From Lachnospiraceae bacterium (lineage in GTDB: Bacteria > Bacillota > Clostridia > Lachnospirales > Lachnospiraceae), in NCBI GenBank assembly GCA_014804345.1, contig JAAUZZ010000007.1, positions 45,936-109,935 on the forward strand: a stretch of 64,000 bases of DNA, written 5' to 3'. Positions 1-10,731 of this stretch are shown in pieces (within the stretch, counting starts at the first letter, position 1; every line of letters starts with the position of its first letter). A program made the translations under genes and the position numbers. Below the pieces are notes generated by a model, which did not search any database, was not told the DNA's origin, and was given only the letters and a program-made list of their open reading frames with translations.

Positions 1-5
1 TGAGA

Positions 6-1034
6 ATGCTGGAATGCGCTGACGGAATTATAGCGCTTGGTCTCGGCTCCGAATTTACGGAATATACGGACACTCTGAAAAAGAAAAGAGAGCGGTTTAA
101 AAGTTTTGAGAAAAACTCGGGAATGGTACTTAAACTCAATTCGGCAACGGGCAGCGTAGGCGGAATTTTGTTTGATTATATTAAAATGCTGACGCATATT
201 GATTTGATTCAATTTAACAAGATGCTTGGCATTATACAAAGACATGAGAAGGATATTTATGAGATTGCGGAGAGTATCGGATATCTTGACGCTGTGATTT
301 CGATTGATTATTTTAGGGCAGCGCTTCCGTATTCTTGTGTGCCGGTTCTGACAAAAGGAAAAAATGACACACTTGTCATAAAAGACGCTTTTCATCCGTG
401 TCTGGAAAATCCTGTCGCAAACAGCATCAGTCAGAATCGCGGAATGCTCGTCACTGGTTCAAATGCATCGGGCAAGTCGACGTTTTTAAAAACTGTGGCG
501 ATCAATGCAATTCTTGCACAGAGCATCAGCATTTGCTGCGCAAAGGCATACAGCGGAAATTATTACAGGATTTATTCGTCGATGTCGCTGCGCGACAGTC
601 TTGAAAGCGGTGAGAGTTATTATATGGTCGAGATTAAGGCGTTAAAACGGATTATTGACGCGGCAGATACAGAATGTCAAAATCCGCTTTTGTGCTTTGT
701 GGACGAGGTGCTCAGAGGCACCAACACAGTTGAGCGGATTGCGGCGTCGGTTCAGATTTTAAAGAAACTTTCAAAAAGAGGTATTTTTTGCTTTGCGGCA
801 ACGCATGATATTGAACTGACAAAGCTGCTTGTTGATGAATTTGATAACTGTCATTTTGAGGAGGAAGTAAAAGATGGCGATGTACTGTTTTCTTACAGAC
901 TTTTGCCGGGACGGTCACATACGCGGAATGCGATAAAGTTACTTGAGATTATCGGATTTTCGAAGGATATCATCAAACAAGCCGACAATATGGCAGGAGA
1001 TTTTCTGCGAACAGGGGAGTGGAGAAAAGTTTGA
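6..1034 (+). CDS. MutS-family ATPase (C-terminal ATPase domain; 5' end probably outside the window)
   Basis: Walker A-like TGSNASGKSTFLKT, FVDEVLRGTNTVER, ATHDIELT motifs typical of MutS domain V; ORF begins at the window edge. Confidence 0.85.
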   Translation: MLECADGIIALGLGSEFTEYTDTLKKKRERFKSFEKNSGMVLKLNSATGSVGGILFDYIKMLTHIDLIQFNKMLGIIQRHEKDIYEIAESIGYLDAVISIDYFRAALPYSCVPVLTKGKNDTLVIKDAFHPCLENPVANSISQNRGMLVTGSNASGKSTFLKTVAINAILAQSISICCAKAYSGNYYRIYSSMSLRDSLESGESYYMVEIKALKRIIDAADTECQNPLLCFVDEVLRGTNTVERIAASVQILKKLSKRGIFCFAATHDIELTKLLVDEFDNCHFEEEVKDGDVLFSYRLLPGRSHTRNAIKLLEIIGFSKDIIKQADNMAGDFLRTGEWRKV

Positions 1035-1051
1035 GGTTGTGGGAGTGTAGG

Positions 1052-1888
1052 TTATTTTTCGTACTCTGCTAATTTAGCCTGAAGCATTGCAATCATGGAA
1101 TCTTTCTCGGCAAGAGAAGAATCTTTTTCTGCGATAATAGCATCTTTTTCCTTCATAAGACTTTTATAAGTCCGCAGAATGCGCTCGCCTTCTTCACGCA
1201 TCTGACACCAGTACCGCGCAACATCATCTTGGTTGAGATTATAAATTTCTTCAGAAGTTTCTTCGAAAATATCGTCTTTTTGTGCCAGCATTTTTAGATC
1301 CTCCCATGTTTTCGCTTTGAAAAGTTTAGCCCAGTAGTCAATTTTGTAGGCTTTGTCCTCTTCAGTTGCCAGTTCTATCTGATTTAAGTCTAACACATTT
1401 AGTGTAAAGTTGTCATTATAAATATAGTGTTTTTTGACATTCATCATTTTATTCATGGTATAAAATTCGGGGTAATCGGGAAATGGAGTAAAGTCAACGA
1501 TGCCGATGTGATATGCCGGTTTAATATGCGAATAGTCGTCGCCTTTTTCAAGATTGGTAAAGATGTCACAAAGATAGGAGAGAGCGCGGTCGTTCCAAAA
1601 GCTTTGCTGTAATACTTGCATTTCAAGATTTATGACTGCGGCATTGTCCAGCATTACTTTGATGTCAAGGACAAATGTTTTGGCGTTGAAGGAGTCACCC
1701 AGTTCAATCGGGTTGAGGAGCGCTACAGATTTTACATGCCGGGGATTGAGATGAAGAAGTGCACAGATCAGTTCTTTTAATACATTTTTGTTCTTTTGCA
1801 TCACGGCGCGAAACATATAATCGTTCATTAACGTATAATCGATTTTACCGGTTGCGTTTTGAAAAGTATTTTGTTGATTGTTGTTCAT
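1052..1888 (-). CDS. Rpn family / PD-(D/E)XK nuclease family transposase-like protein
   Basis: DYTLMNDYMFRAVMQ...NLEMQVLQQSFWNDRALSYLCDIF resembles the Rpn/PDDEXK family; start chosen at MNNNQQ, ORF open to 1939. Confidence 0.8.
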   Translation of the reverse strand: MNNNQQNTFQNATGKIDYTLMNDYMFRAVMQKNKNVLKELICALLHLNPRHVKSVALLNPIELGDSFNAKTFVLDIKVMLDNAAVINLEMQVLQQSFWNDRALSYLCDIFTNLEKGDDYSHIKPAYHIGIVDFTPFPDYPEFYTMNKMMNVKKHYIYNDNFTLNVLDLNQIELATEEDKAYKIDYWAKLFKAKTWEDLKMLAQKDDIFEETSEEIYNLNQDDVARYWCQMREEGERILRTYKSLMKEKDAIIAEKDSSLAEKDSMIAMLQAKLAEYEK

Positions 1889-2535
1889 AGATATGTTCCT
1901 TTCTTTTGTGAAATGATTTGAATTAAGATATGTTTTCACTCATTCGTGAAACCTTATAGAATATCTGAATAGAAAATTTTGAAATGACCGTTGCGGTCAA
2001 AATATGTTATAATTCGGAGTTGATTATAACATACTGTAATTGTGGAAACAAGTGTGATTTTTGACATTTCGGAAGCTTTATTCCCTTAATTTATACAATA
2101 TTATTTGCTATATGGCGGTATGAAAAACGTAAAATTAAATATTGGCACGAAAGAGTTTTTGTGGTGGAAAAAGTGACGATAAACGGTACTAAATGCAATA
2201 TTCTAACGAATGGTATGATACCGCGATACAATTCCATCTATGATAGTAAATATTCGTAGACAGCTTTATTACAGGGCTTTCTACGGATTTTTTAATAGTT
2301 AAAAATATAGCCATCTTTTTTTTATAAAGATTAGGCAAGATTATTAAAAATATAATTACAAAAAATGTTAATTGTTATTAATTGACGAAAACAATATGAC
2401 GATATAAGATATAAATAGTAGTCTAGCCTACGAAAAATGTTGATTATAGTGTAAAAGGATGTATGATGAAACCACCTGTTTCAAAATAAGTTATTAAGCA
2501 GTGTAATCATTGACTTGAAAGTGAGGAGATTAGGA

Positions 2536-5500
2536 ATGGAACGTCTGAAAAAGGAAGGAAAGCGATTATTGTCGTTGCTTGTAGTGATTGCGATTATTGT
2601 GGTTTCTGTTTCACAGGAGCGCTTAACGGTGCATGCAGCTGAAATCGGCGAATACAGTATGGAATTTGATGCGTCAGAGGAGGATGAAGCCGAGCAATTC
2701 ATACCGGAGTCAGTAGAAATAGAGGAAACTGAACAGCTTGTACTTGAAACAATACAGGCGAAGGAAATCGAAATAGAAGAAAGCAGCATGACAAAAGACC
2801 GGATGATGTCTGAACCGATAGCTGCCACGGAAGAAACTTCGTTCACAGAAACCGAAGAAACAACCTTAATGCAGGGTGTGGAATCAGAGACAGAAATGGA
2901 AGAAATGGAAGAAACGGAAGAAACGGAAGTGCTGCAAAATGAATCGGAAAGCACTTCACTGGACACACAATTAGTAGCAATCCATTTTTCGGGAGACAAT
3001 GTTACCATAAAAGATTTCGACGGAAACATCATTGAGCATGAACTGCTTGTGGCAAAGGGAACAAAAGCAGTGGTATTTTCAGTTGAACCGTCAGAGGGCT
3101 ATGTAGTAAAAAGCGTGAAAGCGGACGAAGAAAATTTCCAAGTTTCATTTAAGGAGGGAACATCTGCCAACCAGTATATCGCATCTCCAGATGATAGAGA
3201 GAATGGATATGTAGGCGATAAATGGATACATATTGAAACCGTGCCGGCGGAAAACCATACAATGCATATTTTTTATCCTTCTGCTCTTGTTTCGGATTGT
3301 ATGGAAGACGTTATTATTGCAAACGGTGATGTATGGAGAGAGGACTGCCCTGAGGATATGACTGTTTCCAACGCATCTGACATTGGTGTATACATAAAAA
3401 TCGGGAAAACGCAAGGATCTGCAATATGGATTCCGGAAATATCTGTCACTTTTTTCAATGAAGATAACATTGGCTATACAAAAACGCTGTCATATCAAAG
3501 AGACATAAATTCCATGAACACAAAAGAAAAGGAATTGTTACAGCAAGGATACTATATTTTTCATTTGGGACAACGGTATAACATTTTTAGCATATCAATT
3601 GATTTAAATGAATGCTATCAGGTACAGACTGTAACAACAGGATTTCCGGGAAACGTCCGCATTTTCAACTACATACCGGATGGTTATGACGCTCAAGGCA
3701 ATGAAAAATGGCGTAAAGAAGAGATAAAAGATACGTTTGTGACAGAACGTAATAAAGCGACTTTTTTACAGGCAGAGTGGGAAGATACATCGGATCATGC
3801 GTATAAATGGTGCAAACTAAATGTTCTTTCGGATTGGAAAACATCTATTAAAAACATAACTATGGAGGGCATTGAGGGAGAAGTACAGGAAATATTTATC
3901 TCCGAAGAAACAACAATAGAGTTTGTGTTAAATCCCCATACAATATCTTTTGGGTATTATATAGGCGATCTTACGGATATCAGCGTAGGTAGCGGCGCGA
4001 AATTGTCTGAAGATCAGCGAACCATTGAAGTATATGGTGGAGATAATGTATCGCTGAACTTTTCACTTATCGATGGATTACAACTGAACAAAGTAATCGA
4101 TCGTTCCGGGGCAAAATGGTCCGTGCAGGAGAAGGATGGTAAATATACAATTACGCTCAATGATATGGAGGCGCTTTATAACATAAAAGAAATCGGTATC
4201 AGCGTATTAGATTTACAGGATCGGTTTTCATTGTCTGACGCGAGGGCAGGGTGTCAGATAACAAGCTATAAATTCAAAAATATCAAAAGTGGTATCCCTG
4301 TCTATACCGGAGAAGCGATTGAAGTCGAAACTATGACATTAAGTGCGATCACTCCTAATCGTGAAAATGGTTCAGGGTCCAGAACAGTGACACTTTCTAT
4401 GGATAAAGATTTTACTGTTTCATACGTCAATAACATCAATGCCGGAGAGGCTCGAGTGCTTCTTACGGCGATGCCGGATTCCTATGATTTTCGGGGAAGC
4501 ATTGCGTATTCTTTTACGATTCATAAGGCAGAAGCTCTGCAAAGACAGGAAAAAACACTTCAGGTAGAAACAGGGAATCAGCAGTATACACATCAGATAA
4601 ACCTTTCGGAACTGTTTCAGATAAAACAACCGAATGGGCAGGAACTTATCCCTCTGGGTTATAGGATTGAGTATTGTGATAAAGGAGATGTACTGATTCC
4701 TGATAAGGATCCGCTTCTTAAGGGAAACATACTCACCTATACGATCCGTGATGGTGCGGATAAAAATTCTCCTATGGCGGATTTGTCGGTTGCCGCTTTT
4801 TTTGACAATTATCAGGATTGTGAGTTGATAATCCATATACAGGCAGTCCAAAAACAAAAGATGACGCTTGGCGGAACGGTAACCGTATCAGATAAAGAGT
4901 ATGACGGCAAAGGAGTTTCACTCAATGCGGACGGGCTGCGGATTTTATCTATTGAAGGGACAAATGATTCAATTTCGGAAAAACTGTTAAATCAAATTAA
5001 AGAAACACTGGACTATCGCTATACAGGAATAAATGGCACCGTATATACTTCAAATAACGCGCCAACGGACGTAGGAACATACAAAGTAGAAGCAAAAGTT
5101 TCTGAAGATAATCCGGACTTTAAATCAGAGTATATGGATGTCGGAACATTTCGGATAAGTCAAAGAAAGGTCAGCGTTATTGCGGATGATGTGAAGCTGT
5201 ATTTGCAAGATACAATACCGACACAATATAGTTATCACACAGACGGTCTAGCGAAAGGTGATGTTGTAAGTACAAAACCACTTGTAAGCTGCAATATACA
5301 AAGTGCAGATGTATTGACAGAGTATCCGGTAAATGTTGACGTAGCAGTCGTGAAAATAGCCAATGCTACAGGAAAAGACGTGACAGCCAACTATGTTATT
5401 GCAGGACAGGAAGGTAAATTAGCAGTGCGTGAGCCCGAACAGGGCAGCTATTCGGTCATATACACATGGGTAGATCCTCTGGATCCTCTGAATACGCAAA

Positions 5501-7743
5501 AAGATATCAGACGTTCCGGAAACGAGTCGGGAAAACTAATCAAAAAGCCGATAGACCCGACAGCGGACGGATACATATTTTTAGGTTGGTATACGGACGA
5601 AACGTCAGACAGAGAATGGGATTTCGACACAGATGTTATCCAAGGCAACCTGACCCTCTATGCCGGATGGTCAAAGCATGCGGTTGAGAGTGGCGGTATG
5701 GCGTTATGTGTGCAGGAAATTCTGCCGCAGACATACACCGGAAAGGCGATTAAACCTACAGTTGTTGTATATGCGGCCGACGGTAAGATACGCCTGAAAT
5801 ACAAAACAGATTACACAATAACTTATAAAAATAATATCAATGCGGATACAAAAGCATTTCCGGTTGAAGTACCGCAAGGTGGAATCGGCGAAACATTAGG
5901 TGACACAACACAGGGATTTAACAGTGCTTTACCTTATGTCATCATTCAAGGAAAAGGCAATTATACAGGAACCGTTTATGTCAATTTCCATATTCGTCCG
6001 GCAGATATTGCAACAGTACAGACGAATGCATCGGAATATGTCTTAAAATATACGGATCAGTTTGAGGAAAATCCCGGCAAATATGGAACGGTTGTAACGC
6101 AGTTTAAATACAAAAAGAAAGGGTTGGGATACAATAAAGATTATACACTTGCGGTTCAGAAAGTGGACGGCGAATCTGCCACCGTGCCGTTGAATGCGAA
6201 AGGACAGCTTCCTCTGACAGCGGGTGCGTATCAGGTTACGATTGCCGGAAAAAACAATTTTACCGGTGAGATAACGAAAAACGTGTATGTTGCAGATAAA
6301 ACACGGTTGTTTAAAAATGCAAAGGTTACCTGTAAAGCGGTAATATCCAATGCCACAAAGGAAAAACTGGAAGCTGGCATACAGCCTGAAAACCTTGTGG
6401 TGAATATGAATGGCATCGTTCTTACAGAAGCAGACTATACAGTTGAGTGTACCAATAATCATGCAATCGGCATCGCGACGGTGAATGTGAGACCAAAAGG
6501 AAGCGACTACATAGGCTCAAAGAGTATTACATTTAAAATCAATGGAACCGATTTCAAGGAAAGCACCATACAAATGTCCGGATGGCAGGATGAAATGCCA
6601 TATACAGGCAAAGCTCTGACTCAGAACAATGTTGTACTCAAAACAAATGATGGTAGAGTTCTGACATATGGAGAGGATTATTTCATCAGCTACAAAAATA
6701 ACATCAAAAAGGGCGCCGCACAGATGGTATTTACAGCAAATCCTGCTTCCGGGTACAGCGGAAGCTTCAGCAAAAAATTTAAGATAGCGCCTATGGATTT
6801 AGAGGCAGCCATTAATGAAGGTATGATTTCAGTAAATGGTGCAGAGAAGACAGCTTCGGGGTGGAAGTTGTTGGAAAGCGTGCCCTATCAAAAGAGAGGT
6901 GTTGAACCAAAAGACAAAGTTTCACTGCAATTAACGATATCCGATACTGTTCTAAGATTTGGAAAAGACATGGATTATACTGTAAAGTATACCAATAATA
7001 AGACCGTTTCAGATGGAACGGCATATATGACACTGAAAGGTATAGGTAACTATACAGGAAGCATAGACATCTATTTTGATATTACGAAGGCTTCGCTTTT
7101 CCGAAGTTATCAGGAGGGCAGGGTGACCATAACAACAGCGTCAATTAAGGTATCATATCCTTACGGACGGCATTACGAGGATTATGGTGATGGATATGGA
7201 GAATGGATAGAGGATAGCTTAAAAGATCCGGACCGTAAATTTGAACCTGCAATAACGATAAAAGATGGAAACGCTGCCTTGAAAAAGGATGTGGATTTTA
7301 CCGTCGAATATATTGGAAATACAAGAAGTGACCTGGAAGGTGGTGATGTTCTTGTAGCGGTAATTAAAGGCATAGGAGCATATGGCAATGATGATGATGA
7401 GATTGAACTGAATGTATCAGTTAATCGAAGTGTTCTTTCTGCCGCTAAAGTTGAAGTTACTTATGAGAATGCGTTTTCCTATACCGGAGAACAAATCATG
7501 CCGGAAGTCGAGGAAGTCAGATATAAGACTTTTAATGGATATGGAAGAGAGGATGACGAAGATTATGAGCCGCCTGAATGGGAAACACTCAAGCAAGACG
7601 AGGATTATAGGATTGAGTATACGAAAAATATTGCCAAAGGTACCGGTACCATTAAGATTGTCGGTATCGGCGGTTATACGGGCAGTGTATCCAAATCATT
7701 TAAAATCAATTCCAAGGCAATATATAACAAAATATCTGATTGA
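2536..7743 (+). CDS. Large secreted surface protein with InlB B-repeat-like segment and repeated 'DYTxxYxNN' Ig-like modules
   Basis: N-terminal signal-like hydrophobic segment; YTWVDPLDPLN...FLGWYTDETSDREWDFDTDVIQGNLTLYAGW; repeated DYTITYKNNINA/DFTVSYVNNINA/DYFISYKNNIKK; ORF open from 2515. Confidence 0.75.
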   Translation: MERLKKEGKRLLSLLVVIAIIVVSVSQERLTVHAAEIGEYSMEFDASEEDEAEQFIPESVEIEETEQLVLETIQAKEIEIEESSMTKDRMMSEPIAATEETSFTETEETTLMQGVESETEMEEMEETEETEVLQNESESTSLDTQLVAIHFSGDNVTIKDFDGNIIEHELLVAKGTKAVVFSVEPSEGYVVKSVKADEENFQVSFKEGTSANQYIASPDDRENGYVGDKWIHIETVPAENHTMHIFYPSALVSDCMEDVIIANGDVWREDCPEDMTVSNASDIGVYIKIGKTQGSAIWIPEISVTFFNEDNIGYTKTLSYQRDINSMNTKEKELLQQGYYIFHLGQRYNIFSISIDLNECYQVQTVTTGFPGNVRIFNYIPDGYDAQGNEKWRKEEIKDTFVTERNKATFLQAEWEDTSDHAYKWCKLNVLSDWKTSIKNITMEGIEGEVQEIFISEETTIEFVLNPHTISFGYYIGDLTDISVGSGAKLSEDQRTIEVYGGDNVSLNFSLIDGLQLNKVIDRSGAKWSVQEKDGKYTITLNDMEALYNIKEIGISVLDLQDRFSLSDARAGCQITSYKFKNIKSGIPVYTGEAIEVETMTLSAITPNRENGSGSRTVTLSMDKDFTVSYVNNINAGEARVLLTAMPDSYDFRGSIAYSFTIHKAEALQRQEKTLQVETGNQQYTHQINLSELFQIKQPNGQELIPLGYRIEYCDKGDVLIPDKDPLLKGNILTYTIRDGADKNSPMADLSVAAFFDNYQDCELIIHIQAVQKQKMTLGGTVTVSDKEYDGKGVSLNADGLRILSIEGTNDSISEKLLNQIKETLDYRYTGINGTVYTSNNAPTDVGTYKVEAKVSEDNPDFKSEYMDVGTFRISQRKVSVIADDVKLYLQDTIPTQYSYHTDGLAKGDVVSTKPLVSCNIQSADVLTEYPVNVDVAVVKIANATGKDVTANYVIAGQEGKLAVREPEQGSYSVIYTWVDPLDPLNTQKDIRRSGNESGKLIKKPIDPTADGYIFLGWYTDETSDREWDFDTDVIQGNLTLYAGWSKHAVESGGMALCVQEILPQTYTGKAIKPTVVVYAADGKIRLKYKTDYTITYKNNINADTKAFPVEVPQGGIGETLGDTTQGFNSALPYVIIQGKGNYTGTVYVNFHIRPADIATVQTNASEYVLKYTDQFEENPGKYGTVVTQFKYKKKGLGYNKDYTLAVQKVDGESATVPLNAKGQLPLTAGAYQVTIAGKNNFTGEITKNVYVADKTRLFKNAKVTCKAVISNATKEKLEAGIQPENLVVNMNGIVLTEADYTVECTNNHAIGIATVNVRPKGSDYIGSKSITFKINGTDFKESTIQMSGWQDEMPYTGKALTQNNVVLKTNDGRVLTYGEDYFISYKNNIKKGAAQMVFTANPASGYSGSFSKKFKIAPMDLEAAINEGMISVNGAEKTASGWKLLESVPYQKRGVEPKDKVSLQLTISDTVLRFGKDMDYTVKYTNNKTVSDGTAYMTLKGIGNYTGSIDIYFDITKASLFRSYQEGRVTITTASIKVSYPYGRHYEDYGDGYGEWIEDSLKDPDRKFEPAITIKDGNAALKKDVDFTVEYIGNTRSDLEGGDVLVAVIKGIGAYGNDDDEIELNVSVNRSVLSAAKVEVTYENAFSYTGEQIMPEVEEVRYKTFNGYGREDDEDYEPPEWETLKQDEDYRIEYTKNIAKGTGTIKIVGIGGYTGSVSKSFKINSKAIYNKISD

Positions 7744-7917
7744 CCCGTTGTTACCCTGTTTATGTTATCTATTTCGTGGATATAATTAGAACAGAATTAA
7801 CCGCTTGACGAAATGACAGATGCAGTGGTATGATATTACTATACGATTTAGAAAATACAAATGCGTTGGTCATTTTGCAGACAAAATGGCTGTCAGCAGA
7901 TTGAGAGGTAGAAGGTT

Positions 7918-8061
7918 ATGGCAAATTTAATAGAATTTTTAAGAATGACATTATCGTATCTTTTAACGTTTGCAGTAATTGTTGTGGTAGCGGGAGTTGG
8001 CGGATTTATCGGCGTTAAGTGCTGGAAACCGAAATCAAAGTCTGAGAAATTGGAAGATTAA
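7918..8061 (+). CDS. Small single-TM protein, 47 aa
   Basis: ATG..TAA read by eye: MANLIEFLRMTLSYLLTFAVIVVVAGVGGFIGVKCWKPKSKSEKLED; upstream gaggtagaaggtt. Confidence 0.6.
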   Translation: MANLIEFLRMTLSYLLTFAVIVVVAGVGGFIGVKCWKPKSKSEKLED

Positions 8062-8092
8062 TAACAATATTTTTATAATAAGAAGAAAGCTT

Positions 8093-8127
8093 AAAAAACG
8101 CAGGCTGCTGAGTCTGCGTTTTTTTAT
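8093..8127 (+). terminator. Rho-independent terminator
   Basis: aaaaaacgcag...ctgcgttttttt hairpin plus T-run. Confidence 0.7.
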
Positions 8128-8204
8128 GCGCAAACCCATGCAGAGGAAAAGTCAATAGCAAATTTACATAAATAATTTTGTTTATTACTGTCCAATATCA
8201 CGAA

Positions 8205-8233
8205 TTGACATATTATGTAAAGTATTCTATACT
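8205..8233 (+). promoter_or_regulatory. Sigma-A promoter of nrdD
   Basis: TTGACA - 17 nt - TATACT. Confidence 0.75.
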
Positions 8234-8242
8234 AATAAAAGC

Positions 8243-8290
8243 GCACTATATATTGCGTTTGAAACAGGCGTTACACACAATATATTCAAA
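8243..8290 (+). promoter_or_regulatory. Pair of NrdR-box-like sites
   Basis: GCACTATATATTGCGT (8243) and ACACAATATATTCAAA (8275); starts 32 bp apart, just downstream of the -10. Confidence 0.65.
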
Positions 8291-8427
8291 AAATGAAATA
8301 ATATTTATGGTAACTGTGGGAATATTCTGAAAATATAGTGTGGGCTACATAACGGATAAGTTGATTGTCTGTAAGAGTGTGTGTGCGTTGCGCGCGGTTT
8401 GTTTACAGATACATCAAAGATGGGGGA

Positions 8428-10602
8428 ATGAATAAAATGAGCAAAGAAATCGACTACAGCATGCTTTTTAAACCGAAGAACAAGGTTTATGTCATTAAAA
8501 AAGACGGGAGTAAGGAACTCTTTAACGTGCAGAAGGTAATAACGGCAGTCGGAAAATCTGCTTACCGCGCACTGACGAAGTTTACCGATGAAGACAAACG
8601 CCATATATGCGAATATGTGATCAATAAGGTGGACGAGATGGGGAGCAGCGAGGTGCCAATCCCTGTGATGCACAATATCGTGGAGAGCGCGCTTGAAGAG
8701 GTAAAGCCTGTAGTCGCAAAGAGTTATCGTGATTATAGAAATTATAAGCAGGACTTTGTGCGCATGATGGATGATGTCTATAAAAAGAGTCAGTCGATCA
8801 TGTATGTCGGTGACAAGGAAAATGCTAACACGGATTCGGCTCTTGTTTCCACAAAGCGGAGTCTGATTTTCAATCAGTTTAATAAAGAATTGTATCAGAA
8901 GTTTTTCATGACTACGGAAGAGATTCAGGCATGCAGGGACGGGTATATCTATGTTCATGACATGTCTGCGCGCCGTGACACGATGAACTGCTGTCTGTTT
9001 GACGTGCAGAGCGTGCTCTCAGGCGGATTTGAGATGGGAAATATCTGGTATAATGAGCCGAAGTCGCTGGACGTTGCTTTTGACGTGATCGGCGATATTG
9101 TGTTGAGCGCGGCAAGCCAGCAGTACGGCGGATTTACGGTACCGGAGGTTGATAAAATTCTTGCGCCTTATGCGGAAAAAACGTACCGGTCGGCAATTGA
9201 AAAATATACAGGTCTTGGCATTGACGCGAAAAAGGCGGAAGAGGTCGCATGGGTCGATGTGGAACGTGAGTTTGAGCAAGGTTTCCAAGGCTGGGAATAT
9301 AAGTTTAATACAGTGGCAAGCAGCCGCGGTGATTATCCGTTTATCACGGTGACTGCGGGCATCGGCAGAGAGCGTTTTGCAAAAATGGCAACGATTCAGA
9401 TGCTCAATGTCAGACGAAAAGGACAGGGAAAGAAAGAGTGCAAAAAACCTGTGCTGTTCCCGAAAATTGTCTTTTTATATGATGAAGAATTGCACGGTCC
9501 GGGCAAGGAGCTCGAGGACGTGTTTGAGGCGGGCGTACAGTGCTCCGCAAAGACGATGTATCCCGATTGGCTGAGCCTTACGGGAAAAGGATATATTGCA
9601 AGCATGTATAAGCAGTACAAAAAGGTAATATCGCCGATGGGCTGTCGGGCGTTTCTTTCTCCGTGGTATGAGCGGGGAGGTATGCATCCGGCAGATGAAA
9701 ATGATGTGCCGGTTTTTGTCGGACGGTTTAATGTCGGTGCCGTATCGCTGCATTTACCGATGATCCTTGCTAAAGCAAGACAGGAGAGCAGGGATTTTTA
9801 TGAGGTGCTTGACTATTATCTGAATTTGATCAGACAGCTTCATATCAGAACGTATGCGTATCTCGGAAATATGCGTGCGTCAACAAATCCGCTTGCATAC
9901 TGCGAGGGCGGTTTCCTGGGCGGTCATTTGAAGCTTTCCGATAAGATTAAACCGCTTTTAAAAGCTGCAACGGCGTCGTTTGGCATTACGGCGTTTAACG
10001 AACTTCAGATGCTCTACAACGGTAAATCGCTTGTGGAAGACGGGGATTTTGCGTTGGAAGTTTTGGAGTACATCAATAAAGAAGTAAACCGTTTCAAGGA
10101 GGAGGACGGCAACCTTTACGCGATTTACGGCACACCTGCGGAAAACCTCTGCGGTCTGCAAGTGACGCAGTTTCGGACAAAATACGGCATTGTTGAGGGT
10201 GTTTCCGACAGAGAATATGTCAGCAACAGTTTCCACTGTCATGTGACGGAGGATATCACGCCGATTGAAAAACAAAACTTGGAGTATCGTTTCTGGGAGC
10301 TTTCAAACGGTGGGAAGATTCAGTATGTGAAGTACCCGATTGATTATAATATTGCGGCAATAAAGACGCTTGTAAGGCGTGCGATGGAAATGGGCTTTTA
10401 TGAGGGCGTGAATTTGTCGCTTGCATACTGTGACGACTGCGGACATCAGGAGCTTGAGATGGATGTATGTCCGAAATGCGGCAGCAAAAATCTGACAAAG
10501 ATTGACCGCATGAATGGGTATCTATCTTATTCGCGCGTGCACGGCGATACGCGGTTGAATGATGCGAAGATGGCGGAAATTGCAGAAAGAAAGAGTATGT
10601 AA
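8428..10602 (+). CDS. nrdD: Anaerobic ribonucleoside-triphosphate reductase
   Basis: ATP-cone-like N-terminus; C-terminal zinc-binding CDDCGHQ...CPKCGS and RMNGYLSYSRVHGDTRLNDAK. Confidence 0.95.
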   Translation: MNKMSKEIDYSMLFKPKNKVYVIKKDGSKELFNVQKVITAVGKSAYRALTKFTDEDKRHICEYVINKVDEMGSSEVPIPVMHNIVESALEEVKPVVAKSYRDYRNYKQDFVRMMDDVYKKSQSIMYVGDKENANTDSALVSTKRSLIFNQFNKELYQKFFMTTEEIQACRDGYIYVHDMSARRDTMNCCLFDVQSVLSGGFEMGNIWYNEPKSLDVAFDVIGDIVLSAASQQYGGFTVPEVDKILAPYAEKTYRSAIEKYTGLGIDAKKAEEVAWVDVEREFEQGFQGWEYKFNTVASSRGDYPFITVTAGIGRERFAKMATIQMLNVRRKGQGKKECKKPVLFPKIVFLYDEELHGPGKELEDVFEAGVQCSAKTMYPDWLSLTGKGYIASMYKQYKKVISPMGCRAFLSPWYERGGMHPADENDVPVFVGRFNVGAVSLHLPMILAKARQESRDFYEVLDYYLNLIRQLHIRTYAYLGNMRASTNPLAYCEGGFLGGHLKLSDKIKPLLKAATASFGITAFNELQMLYNGKSLVEDGDFALEVLEYINKEVNRFKEEDGNLYAIYGTPAENLCGLQVTQFRTKYGIVEGVSDREYVSNSFHCHVTEDITPIEKQNLEYRFWELSNGGKIQYVKYPIDYNIAAIKTLVRRAMEMGFYEGVNLSLAYCDDCGHQELEMDVCPKCGSKNLTKIDRMNGYLSYSRVHGDTRLNDAKMAEIAERKSM

Positions 10603-10607
10603 AAATA

Positions 10608-10665
10608 GCGTCGCTCGGCAGCGACGCATTCAGAGAATGTACTGTATTAAAATACAGCACATTCT
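10608..10665. other. Two consecutive intergenic hairpins between nrdD and nrdG
   Basis: gcgtcgct-cggc-agcgacgc (10608-10627) and agaatgt a ctgta ... tacag c acattct (10634-10665). Confidence 0.6.
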
Positions 10666-10731
10666 CCCTAATTTCCACTAGGTTAGGCGCAATATTTTAT
10701 ACAATAATTTAAAATATAAGAGGTTAGTATC

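Noticed and set aside
8305-8958. Minus-strand ORFs opposite nrdD and many others in the ORF track
   Set aside because: Overlap well-supported genes on the opposite strand and have no recognisable domains
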